Part shown: positions 34,364-42,050 of the stretch, in pieces
How positions within the stretch are numbered: the stretch's first letter is position 1
Layout of the letters: each line of letters opens with the position of its first letter
From: Rhodopseudomonas sp. AAP120
GTDB lineage: Bacteria > Pseudomonadota > Alphaproteobacteria > Rhizobiales > Xanthobacteraceae
Reading direction: 5' to 3'
Assembly: GCF_001295845.1 (NCBI RefSeq)
Contig: NZ_LJIC01000119.1
Location: forward strand, 1-44,631
Length of the DNA: 44,631 nucleotides
Position numbers and translations under genes: made by a program
The notes under the pieces: generated by a model
The model's database searches: none
Told to the model about the DNA's origin: nothing
What the model saw: only the letters and a program-made list of their open reading frames with translations

Positions 34364-36037
34364 CTACGCCGCGACGATGGGAGCGTACGTCTCCACCAGC
34401 CGGTTTGCAAACATGTCGACCTTCGGGATCATCATCTTCTGCCGGCACACCGCGAGATCGATATGCTTGGGCATCACCGCGCCGAGCTTCATCACCCGCG
34501 GCGCCGCGACGTTGATGTCCCACTGCGGGAAGCCGGTCGGCGGGATGACCACGCTGCCGCCCGGATACGGGCTGTCGACCCGGTTGGCGAGCACGACGGC
34601 GACGCGGTTGTCCTCGGCGCGCGGCACCGCCAGCAGTTCGCGTTCGAACGGCTCGCGCAGCGCCGCCGGCCACAGGATGATGTCGGCCGCGCCGATCGCG
34701 AGGCAGCGCGAGGTTTCCGGAAACACCGCGTCATAGCCGGACATAACCCCGATGCGGCCGAACACCGTGTCGAACACCGGATAGTCGAACCCGGCCACCG
34801 CCCATTTGCGCTCTTCGGCGGTGAGATGCGTCTTGCGATAGCGCCCGATCTCCTTGCCGTCCGGCCCCATCAGCACCGTGGTTACATATAGCCCCGCCGC
34901 CGCGCGTTCGACGATCGGCGCGGCGATCAGGCAGCCGTAACGGCCGGCGATCTTGGCCACCGCCGCAAGGTTCGCCGCGGCCTGATCTGCGGCGGCCGCC
35001 GCTTCCGCCGGCGTCAGGATGTAGTGCGCGCTGAAGGCGTATTCGGGAAGCGCGATCACCTTGGCGCCGAGCTTGGCGGTGTGGTCGACCATGTCGAGCA
35101 CCTCCGCGACGCTGCATTCCGACGTCACGTGCATCTGAACGGCAGCGACCTTGGTCACCGACTTCGACGGGATCAGCGGACGATCGGCGACGCCGTTGAC
35201 CGGCGTCTCCTCGTACGGCAGCGCCATGATGCCGTATGTCTCGGGGCGGCGGTCGGCGATCTTGTCGTTGGCGGTGTAGATCGACTTGTCGGCGGCTTCG
35301 TCGAGATCGATGGTGGCGATCGACATCCCGTGAGTGTCGTACGGCACCTTCGACAGCACCCGCCCCTTCGGATCGACGATCATGCTGCCGCCCGGATAGT
35401 AGATCGAACGCTCGTAGCCGGCCTTGGTGGCGGCGACCAGCCACAGCCCATTCTCGTAAGCGCGCGCCGGCCCCCACATGTCCGCCTGATCCATCGCAAA
35501 GAAATTGGCCATGTCGACGATCACCTCGGCGCCCTGCATCGCCATCGACCGGAAGATTTCCGGGATGCGACCGTCGAAGCAGATCAACAGGCCGATTTTG
35601 CCGATATCAGTATCGACCACCGGGCAGCCGCGCTCGCCGAACGCGAACCAGTTCTGGTCGTGGGTGGCGAGGAACTGCTTGTGATAGTGGCAGGCCACCT
35701 CGCCATTGCGGTCGAACATGACGCCGGTGTTGAAGATCTTCTCTTTGGCCGGATCCCATTCGGTGATGCCGCTGGCGATATAGACGCCGTGCTTGCGGCT
35801 CAGCGCCGCCAGTGCCTTGACGAACGGGCCGTCGGTCAGCGTCTCAGCGAGCTCGCGACAATGCTCGGGCGAGTCGAAGAGATAGCCGGTGTCCATGCAT
35901 TCGGGGAACACGATCAGTTCGGCCCCCTGGCGGACGGCGTCCTCAACGTAACGCGTCGCGAGCGCGATGTTGAAGTCGAAATCGCCCAACTTGGCGAGTG
36001 TCTGCACCGCAGCGGCGCGAAACCGGCGCTTCGTCAT
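34364..36037 (-). CDS. Tandem double nitrilase-fold protein, second half lacking catalytic Cys
   Basis: A 557-residue protein made of two nitrilase/carbamoylase domains. Domain 1 (about 5-285) has the full Glu46-Lys120-Cys153 triad (FPECMDTGY, HYHKQFL, LLICFDGRIPE). Domain 2 (about 295-557) keeps Glu332 (LPEYAF) and Lys402 (RYRKTH), but the Cys position is Gly434 (VMSGYDAVFPE), so it should be inactive. Members hydrolyse nitriles, amides or N-carbamoyl compounds to acids and ammonia. The fused dead half may replace the usual dimer partner. It lies 60 bases after the ABC ATPase gene in the same direction, so the transporter may bring in its substrate. Confidence 0.87.
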   Translation of the reverse strand: MTKRRFRAAAVQTLAKLGDFDFNIALATRYVEDAVRQGAELIVFPECMDTGYLFDSPEHCRELAETLTDGPFVKALAALSRKHGVYIASGITEWDPAKEKIFNTGVMFDRNGEVACHYHKQFLATHDQNWFAFGERGCPVVDTDIGKIGLLICFDGRIPEIFRSMAMQGAEVIVDMANFFAMDQADMWGPARAYENGLWLVAATKAGYERSIYYPGGSMIVDPKGRVLSKVPYDTHGMSIATIDLDEAADKSIYTANDKIADRRPETYGIMALPYEETPVNGVADRPLIPSKSVTKVAAVQMHVTSECSVAEVLDMVDHTAKLGAKVIALPEYAFSAHYILTPAEAAAAADQAAANLAAVAKIAGRYGCLIAAPIVERAAAGLYVTTVLMGPDGKEIGRYRKTHLTAEERKWAVAGFDYPVFDTVFGRIGVMSGYDAVFPETSRCLAIGAADIILWPAALREPFERELLAVPRAEDNRVAVVLANRVDSPYPGGSVVIPPTGFPQWDINVAAPRVMKLGAVMPKHIDLAVCRQKMMIPKVDMFANRLVETYAPIVAA

Positions 36038-36097
36038 GTCAGTCTCCAGATTTTATAGTTGGTTCTGATCTTTCAGGCCCGGCTCAGCCGGCGCCCG

Positions 36098-36928
36098 TCA
36101 TTTCTTCACTTCCTGCCAGAAGCGATCGAGGCAGTGACGCTTGATCGCCATGAAGTCGTCGCCGGTGGTCACCGCGCGATCACGAGGCCACGGCAGGCCG
36201 ATCTCGACGATCTCCGCGACCTGGGTCGGCCGCCGCGTCAGCAACACCAGTTTGTCGGCCTGCTCGATCGCCTCGTCGAGATCGTGTGACACCAGCAGCA
36301 TCGTGGTCTTCGTCTTCATGAAGATCTTCTGCAGCTGCTCGCGCATCGACATCGTCATCTCGTAGTCGAGCGCCGAGAACGGCTCGTCGAGAAACAGCAC
36401 CTCCGGCTCGGTCACCAGCGCGCGCAGGATCGACACCGTCTGCTGCTGCCCGCCCGACAGCGTGTACGGATAGGCGTTGAGGTCGATGCGGATCTCGAAC
36501 TCCGCCAGCAGCTTCTCGATCCGGCGCTTGCGCTCGGCGCGCGGCACGCCCATCACCTTCAGCGGGTAATGGATATTGTCGATCGCCTTCACCCAGGGAA
36601 ACAGCGCCTCGCGATAATTCTGGAACACGTAAGAGATTCGCGTTTCGCTGATGCGCTGGCCGTCGTACAGCACCTCGCCGGCGTCCATCGGCATGAGGCC
36701 CGAGATCATGTTGATCAGCGTGCTCTTGCCGCAGCCGTTGGGTCCGAACACCGAGATGAACTGGCCGAGCGGCAGATCCAGATCGAAGCCGTCATAGACG
36801 ACGGCATCGTTGAAGGTCTTGCGCAGGCCGCGGATCGTCATCTTCCGCTGCCGTGCGGACTTGGCGGCGGCTGGTGCAGGTTCGGTCATCGGCTCCGGCC
36901 GCAACTGGACGACACTGCGGGCGCTCAT
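36098..36928 (-). CDS. ABC ATPase of the nitrate/sulfonate/taurine family
   Basis: A 276-residue ATPase with Walker A GPNGCGKST, the Q-loop VFQNYREALFPW typical of the Tau/Ssu/Nrt class, signature LSGGQQQTV, Walker B VLFLDEPFSALD and H-loop SHDLDEA. The first 40 residues are a Pro/Ala/Arg-rich lead. The ATG at 36928 overlaps the binding-protein stop as ATGA. It powers the transporter formed by the two following entries. Substrate is unknown; downstream nitrilase suggests a nitrogen compound. Confidence 0.88.
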   Translation of the reverse strand: MSARSVVQLRPEPMTEPAPAAAKSARQRKMTIRGLRKTFNDAVVYDGFDLDLPLGQFISVFGPNGCGKSTLINMISGLMPMDAGEVLYDGQRISETRISYVFQNYREALFPWVKAIDNIHYPLKVMGVPRAERKRRIEKLLAEFEIRIDLNAYPYTLSGGQQQTVSILRALVTEPEVLFLDEPFSALDYEMTMSMREQLQKIFMKTKTTMLLVSHDLDEAIEQADKLVLLTRRPTQVAEIVEIGLPWPRDRAVTTGDDFMAIKRHCLDRFWQEVKK

Positions 36929-37920
36929 TCGCCGAGGTCCGCCTTGGTCAGCATCTTGTCGCGGACGTTGATCGGCCCCTGCACCACACCTTCGCTGATA
37001 AAGACATCGACCAGCGCCTGGTACGACTTGATGTCGGTGTCGCTCAGATCCTTGAAGCCGCGCAGATAAGGCTGCGCCACCAGATCGAGCTGGTCGGCCT
37101 TCATCGGCGTGTAGGCCGGCAGCACGGCCTTGTACTTGGCGAAGTCGGCGTTCACCAGATCGGTCGCCTGATCGATCACCGCGACGACGCGGCGAGCGAC
37201 GTCGGGCCGCTCGGTCAGGAACTTCGTGGTCATCACCGACGCGCCCGAATAGAATGGATCGGCGATCACGCTGGCGACCGGGTTGGTCATCGCGCGCTTG
37301 GCCTTGCCGGACGCCACCGCGATTGAGCCGACCGGCTCCAGCGACAGCGTCGCATCGACCGTGCCGCCGACCACCGCCGGGACCTGCATGGCGACCGCGA
37401 GATCGACCAGCTTGACGTCCTTGTCCGGATCGAGGCCGGCGGCCTTGACCATGTGGCGCGAGATCGTCCGCCACTGGATGCCCGGCACATGGCCGAGCGT
37501 CTTGCCCTTCAGATCCGCGAAGCTCTTGATCTCGCTGTCCGGCTTGACGATCAGCCCGTCATTGATGCGGTCGACCTTGATGCCGCCGCCCTGCAGCCCG
37601 AAGATCTTCAGCTTGCCGGGAAACTTCGCCTCCGCGATCATCGCGATGCCGGCCGCCGCGCCGGGCGGGCCGAAATCGGCGCGGCCGGCGATCAGCGCGT
37701 CGATGATCTGGTTCGGCGATTCCATCTTGGCGGAGTCGATCTCGATGCATGCCTTCTCGAACAGCTTCTGATCGAGCGCCACGTAGTACGCGGTGGTCTG
37801 CATGATCGGCAGCCACGCTGCCGACACCTTGTCCATCTTGGCGCAGGCGGCCGAGGCCTGGCCGGACGTCGCCGATACGGCGGCGGCGATAGCAGCGGCG
37901 CACAGAACGGATGTCTTCAT
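36925..37920 (-). CDS. NMT1/TauA-type periplasmic binding protein
   Basis: A 331-residue exported protein of the NMT1/THI5-like (TauA/SsuA) family. A signal peptide runs to about residue 25 (QASA|A). Two Cys, in ACAKM and KACIEI, may form a disulphide in the mature protein. The family pattern of a lobe with ALIAGRADFG and SFADLKGKTLG is visible. ATG 37920 has GGAG 8 bases upstream. The ligand could be a sulfonate, nitrile, amide or pyrimidine-like molecule; I cannot choose. Confidence 0.82.
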   Translation of the reverse strand: MKTSVLCAAAIAAAVSATSGQASAACAKMDKVSAAWLPIMQTTAYYVALDQKLFEKACIEIDSAKMESPNQIIDALIAGRADFGPPGAAAGIAMIAEAKFPGKLKIFGLQGGGIKVDRINDGLIVKPDSEIKSFADLKGKTLGHVPGIQWRTISRHMVKAAGLDPDKDVKLVDLAVAMQVPAVVGGTVDATLSLEPVGSIAVASGKAKRAMTNPVASVIADPFYSGASVMTTKFLTERPDVARRVVAVIDQATDLVNADFAKYKAVLPAYTPMKADQLDLVAQPYLRGFKDLSDTDIKSYQALVDVFISEGVVQGPINVRDKMLTKADLGE

Positions 37921-37957
37921 CGCGAGGTCTCCTTCGAGTGACGGCAAGCGGCGCGGC

Positions 37958-38743
37958 TTATTTGCCGGACCAGTGAATCAGCGAGCGTTCGAGAAACAGC
38001 AGCACCAGGTTCAGCCCGTAGCCGAGCGCGCCGGCGATCAGGATCGAGCCGTACATGTCGGTCAGCGAGTACGAGATCTGCGCGTCGATGATGCGGTGGC
38101 CCATGCCGTCGGTGGCGCCGATGAACATCTCGGCGACGATGATCACCACCAGCGCCAGCGACACCGCGGTGCGCAGGCCGACGAAGGTCTGCGGCAGCGT
38201 CTCGAAGAAGATCACGTCGCGGAAGATGCGTAGCGACGAGGCGCCCATCGAGCGCGCGGCCAGCACCCGCGTCTGCCGCGCATTCATCACGCCGTAGGCG
38301 ACGTTGAACACGATCACCAGCCAGGCGGCGAACGCCGCCACTGCGATCTTGGCGAGATCGCCGAGCCCGAACAGCAGCAAAAACAGCGGAAACATCGCGG
38401 TCGCCGGCGTCGAGCGGAAGAAGTCGACGATGAACTCGACCGAGCGATACACCGCCGCCTTGGCGCCGAGCACGATGCCGATCGGCACGCCGGCGACGAT
38501 CGCGATGGCGATCGAATAGCCGACGCGTACCATCGTGTGCGCGATGTCCTTGCTCATGCTGCCCGACCACAGATTGATCGCGGTGTCGCGCAGCGTGTCG
38601 GTCGGCAGCGGCAGCAGATCCTTGTTGACCCAGCCGCCGCGCGCCGCGAGCCACCACACCACGAACAGCGCGATCGGCCCGAACGCGAGTTCGCCCGCGT
38701 GGCGCAGCCGCTTGGTGGTGAGTTGCGAGATCGGATTCCGCAT
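37958..38743 (-). CDS. ABC permease of the TauC/SsuC family
   Basis: A 261-residue permease with six predicted helices. The coupling loop AARSMGASSLRIFRDVIFFETLPQ and the ending MYGSILIAGALGYGLNL are typical of SsuC/TauC. It is the first gene of the minus-strand block; the 455-base gap upstream (38744-39198) holds an inverted repeat at 38822-38836 and intergenic repeat copy B, with no gene seen. The binding protein starts 37 bases after its stop. Confidence 0.87.
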   Translation of the reverse strand: MRNPISQLTTKRLRHAGELAFGPIALFVVWWLAARGGWVNKDLLPLPTDTLRDTAINLWSGSMSKDIAHTMVRVGYSIAIAIVAGVPIGIVLGAKAAVYRSVEFIVDFFRSTPATAMFPLFLLLFGLGDLAKIAVAAFAAWLVIVFNVAYGVMNARQTRVLAARSMGASSLRIFRDVIFFETLPQTFVGLRTAVSLALVVIIVAEMFIGATDGMGHRIIDAQISYSLTDMYGSILIAGALGYGLNLVLLFLERSLIHWSGK

Positions 38744-38821
38744 GGCGCTTCGATGTCCGTACTAATCGGCAGCAAGTTCGTGCGCTCATCATCGCGCATT
38801 GTTGCCGGGTGAAAACGCCCA

Positions 38822-38836
38822 ATTGTGCAACACAAT
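38822..38836. promoter_or_regulatory. Inverted repeat upstream of the ABC-nitrilase operon
   Basis: ATTGTG and CACAAT flank CAA, about 80 bases upstream of the permease ATG; a second GTGCAA follows 12 bases on. It shares the ten-base start ATTGTGCAAC with the palindrome at 3555-3574. It is a candidate operator; the regulator is unknown. Confidence 0.4.
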
Positions 38837-39021
38837 GTGCAAACCTGCATATTGAAATGCTGCCGCGCCCCGATCAATTGGTAATCATACAAAGACCAAT
38901 TCGTGAGCAATGCGCGCAGATTTGCTGCAGAGGGCGACGTTCACGCGACGCGGCGCGGACGCAGGTGCTCCAAACGGCGGGGCGTGACACGGGCGAGCTT
39001 GCTACGTCAGCTCCGCCGTTG

Positions 39022-39101
39022 CGAGCGAAGCGAAGCAATCCAGAGGCCGCAAACCGGTTCTTTCCTGGATTGCTTCGTCGCTTCGTCCCTCGCCATGACG
39101 A
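39022..39101. repeat. Intergenic palindromic repeat, copy B
   Basis: Contains the arms GCGAAGCGAAGCAATCCAG and CTGGATTGCTTCGTCGC followed by a CATGACG end, matching copy A at 641-759 but with a different central loop. It lies between the LuxR-type gene and the ABC permease promoter region. Confidence 0.7.
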
Positions 39102-39198
39102 CGTTCACGGCCTCATTTCACGGATTGAATTCTCGGCCCGACACTCGGCATGACGGCGCCCGAGCAGCCCTGCGGCTTCGATCCAGCGACGACGCCTG

Positions 39199-40167
39199 CT
39201 AGCTGGTCGCGGAGCTCGTCGCCATCGAGGCCAGCATGGCGCGGTTGCTGAGTCCGAGTTTGCCCAAGATGGTCTGGGTGTGATTGCGCACGGTGTTGGG
39301 CGACATCGCCAGCAGCCGGGCGATCTCCTTGTGCGTGAGCCCCTTGGCGATCTCGTCGGCGACCTGCCGCTCGCGCGGCGTCAGCGTGTCGAACGCCGCT
39401 GCCGGCCGCAGATTGACCAGGTGGAACGGCCGGCTGAAGTAACCGCCGAGCCGGCGGCTCTGCACCACGACGCCGTCGGTGACGCTGCGCGTCGGCTCCG
39501 CGGACGGCGACGTGAAGGCGAACGGCAGATAGTTGGCGCGCGCGTCGGGCCAGCGTTCGCGCAGGAAGCGCAGCGACTCCGGCGGGGCGAACACGATCCG
39601 ACCTTCGTCGTTCACCAGCAGCGCGGCGCGGCCGCTGTCCGCCTCGCAGCGTCGTGCCGACAATCGCGCCAGATGATCGATCGCGCAGCGCACGAACCGC
39701 GTCTCCGCATCGTCGAGCGGCCGCGCGCCGCGGTCACCGCGATAGAACGACATGAACAGCGACGGCTCGCCGTCGGCGCGCAGCTCGCAGACCACCGTCA
39801 TCTTGCGGATGTTGTAGCGGTCCGACAGCGCGATCATGCCGTCGGTGTGGCGCCTGCCCTGGCGATCGTAGCAGGCGTGTGCACTGCCGGTCGCGATCAC
39901 ATCGCGGGCGAGCAGATCCTCGCGGCGGATGCCGTCCCAGAAGCTTTGGAAATCGTCGGGCAGGCCGTAAGCGACGGCGCCACAGACCTCGACATCGTTG
40001 CCGTTCCACAGATCGGCCCAGCCGGCCCAGCCGCAATCGGCGTGCAGGATGTCCGCGAGCTCCGCGATACTCCAATGCAGCAACGCGGCCGGGTCTTCGC
40101 TCCGGCTGCGCTCGTGAAGCCGCAGCACGAAATCGCTGAAGGCGCTGACGTCGGTGACTGCACCCAT
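39199..40167 (-). CDS. LuxR-type regulator with N-terminal sensor region
   Basis: A 322-residue protein. The last 60 residues are a LuxR/FixJ-type helix-turn-helix (LTPRERQVADEIAKGLTHKEIARLL, SPNTVRNHTQTILGKLG). The first 250 residues look like a GAF- or PAS-type sensor with no receiver Asp pattern; ligand unknown. GGAG lies 6 bases before ATG 40167; the frame extends upstream to 40224 without a good site. No clear target operon. The gap at 40168-40579 shows no gene. Confidence 0.82.
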   Translation of the reverse strand: MGAVTDVSAFSDFVLRLHERSRSEDPAALLHWSIAELADILHADCGWAGWADLWNGNDVEVCGAVAYGLPDDFQSFWDGIRREDLLARDVIATGSAHACYDRQGRRHTDGMIALSDRYNIRKMTVVCELRADGEPSLFMSFYRGDRGARPLDDAETRFVRCAIDHLARLSARRCEADSGRAALLVNDEGRIVFAPPESLRFLRERWPDARANYLPFAFTSPSAEPTRSVTDGVVVQSRRLGGYFSRPFHLVNLRPAAAFDTLTPRERQVADEIAKGLTHKEIARLLAMSPNTVRNHTQTILGKLGLSNRAMLASMATSSATS

Positions 40168-40579
40168 CGCTGCTCCCAGGAAGAACGGGCGGCTGCCCGG
40201 CCCGCTCGTTCGAGACCCGTGCAACTAATGCAACTTTAGTGCCATGACGATTTGGCAACTTGACATTTTCCGCCAGCTTGCGCCGCGGACGGAACGACGT
40301 CCAGCGATTTGCGAGCCGATGTCGCGACCGTCGCGGAGCGACCGACGCCGCTCGCCGATGCGATTCGTCCTCCCGCGCTGTCGATTCGGACATCATCGCG
40401 ACGGCGGGCCCCGGCAAAGGGCCTCTCGACCATCCCGGCGGGGCACGGGCGATCATTGGCGCGCCAACGCGCGCATGACCGCTGCCCACGGCCAATGGTG
40501 CGAAAATGCCAGTTTTTCGGGTGCTTTCAGAAGTTCGGGGAAGCTCTCGGGCTGCCCGCACGAACCAAGGTAAAGTCCG

Positions 40580-40664
40580 TGGTGCGCTCGGAGGGACTCG
40601 AACCCCCACGATTTTACTCACTGCCACCTCAAGGCAGCGCGTCTACCAATTCCGCCACGAGCGC
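40580..40664 (-). tRNA. tRNA-Leu (anticodon GAG)
   Basis: Acceptor strands GCGCTCG and CGAGCGC pair and are followed by A plus an encoded CCA. The anticodon stem CTGCC/GGCAG encloses the 7-base loop TTGAGGT, giving anticodon GAG. The GGTTCGAGTCC T-arm and a long variable arm fit tRNA-Leu. It reads CUC and CUU. No integrase or attachment-site repeat is seen beside it. Confidence 0.95.
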
Positions 40665-40742
40665 TTGGGATCAGTCTGGGCTGAGCGCCCGACCGGATCG
40701 ACGGCGCCCATTTAACAAATCAATGATGGGGGTACAAGACCG

Positions 40743-40985
40743 TCATCGGCGATCAGGCGACCGCGTCAACATTTGTTTGACCTCGACGGCGATCCGGTTG
40801 CGATCCACCAGCACCACGCCGCTGGCGATCGGCATGTTGTTGGCGAGGATCTTGACCTCGTCGGCCTCGGTGGCGTCCAGTTCGATGATGGCGCCGCGGC
40901 TCAGCCGAAGCACTTGGTGAATCGGCATCGAAGTGGTGCCGAGCACCACCATGAGGTCGACCGAGACTTTATCGAGTGTTGGCAC
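40743..40985 (-). CDS. fliN: FliN-like SpoA-domain protein
   Basis: An 80-residue protein consisting almost only of a SpoA (FliM/FliN C-terminal) domain: VSVDLMVVLGTTSMPIHQVL, LSRGAIIEL, DEVKILANNMPIASGVVL, and RIAVEVKQML. FliN is part of the flagellar motor switch. It is shorter than usual FliN, and no other flagellar gene is nearby. The start is a GTG at 40985 with no obvious ribosome site, so the true start is uncertain. It is divergent from lipB with 64 bases between. Confidence 0.75.
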   Translation of the reverse strand: MPTLDKVSVDLMVVLGTTSMPIHQVLRLSRGAIIELDATEADEVKILANNMPIASGVVLVDRNRIAVEVKQMLTRSPDRR

Positions 40986-41049
40986 TGGAACCCGGACTGG
41001 CAGGCTGTGGAACGAATGTGTGCGAACCTGACCATGTTATGGTTATCCA

Positions 41050-41793
41050 ATGATTAACGACCCCGTTAACGCCCGCCAGACGCTGAATCTGGCCGGGTTT
41101 GCGCCGCGCGCCGGCAGCCCGCCGGCCGAATGGCTGATCTCGGACGCCCCGATTCCCTATCCGGAGGCGGTGGCGGCGATGGAATCGCGGGCCGCTGCGA
41201 TCGCCGCCGGCGAATCGCCCGAGCTGGTCTGGCTGCTCGAGCACCCGCCGCTCTACACCTCCGGCACCAGCGGCCAGGCCACCGACCTGCTCGATCCGCG
41301 CTTCCCGCTGTTCGCCACCGGCCGCGGCGGCCAGCTCACCTATCACGGCCCCGGCCAGCGGGTGGCCTATGTGATGCTCGACCTCAAACGCAGGCGGCCG
41401 GACGTGCGCGCCTATGTGGCGGCGCTGGAGCAATGGATCATGGCCACGCTGGATGCCTTCAACGTCCGCGGCGAGCGGCGCGAGGACCGCGTCGGCGTCT
41501 GGGTCGCCCGCCCCGACAAGGGGGCCGGCTTCGAGGACAAGATCGCGGCGATCGGCGTCCGGCTGAAGCGCTGGGTGTCGCTGCACGGCATCGCCATCAA
41601 TGTCGAGCCCGACCTCTCCCACTTTCAGGCGATCGTGCCGTGCGGCATCAGCGATCCGCGCTACGGCGTCACCAGCCTGGTCGATCTCGGCCTGCCGGTG
41701 ACGATGCCCGACGTCGACCTCGCGCTGCGCGCAGCCTTCACCGACATCTTCGGTCCGACGACCGACGCCGCGCGCGCCGCAGCATCCGCCTGA
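41050..41793 (+). CDS. lipB: Octanoyltransferase LipB
   Basis: The 247-residue enzyme transfers octanoyl from acyl carrier protein to lipoyl domains, the first step of lipoate synthesis. The conserved segments [13 protein letters not shown] (91-103), catalytic Lys164 ([14 protein letters not shown]) and Cys198 (IVPCGIS) are present. Length is normal. No strong ribosome site precedes the ATG. It stands alone, divergent from the FliN-like gene. The Ala-rich tail is dispensable-looking. Confidence 0.95.
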   Translation: MINDPVNARQTLNLAGFAPRAGSPPAEWLISDAPIPYPEAVAAMESRAAAIAAGESPELVWLLEHPPLYTSGTSGQATDLLDPRFPLFATGRGGQLTYHGPGQRVAYVMLDLKRRRPDVRAYVAALEQWIMATLDAFNVRGERREDRVGVWVARPDKGAGFEDKIAAIGVRLKRWVSLHGIAINVEPDLSHFQAIVPCGISDPRYGVTSLVDLGLPVTMPDVDLALRAAFTDIFGPTTDAARAAASA

Positions 41794-42005
41794 CGCCCCT
41801 GCGCGACGTCGCCAGAGCGGCGCCGCGCCGCTCGCGATGCGTCGGCAGAGGGCGACCGGTGCGATCCATCGATCGGACCGCGCGCGACTGTCGCAATCTC
41901 GCGTGCATCCGGCAACGGATTCCTAAGGATGAATGGCCGCCCGGGTGGCGCCCGGCAACTAACAACGCTTTGCTCACTTTCGGCGCGTAGTTGGAGCTTA
42001 GCAGA

Positions 42006-42043
42006 GTTCCTCGCGGAACCTCGTAAATATCCCTGGTACCAGG
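42006..42043. promoter_or_regulatory. Two small palindromes before the GGDEF/EAL gene
   Basis: GTTCC-TCGC-GGAAC (42006-42019) and the perfect CCTGGTACCAGG (42032-42043) lie directly upstream of the ATG at 42051; the second contains the AGG of the ribosome site. They could fold over the start or be operator sites. No function is established. Confidence 0.35.
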
Positions 42044-42050
42044 ACCAACG

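Noticed and set aside
40580-40664. tRNA-Leu as island attachment site
   Set aside because: No integrase and no partial tRNA copy were found on the far side of the block.
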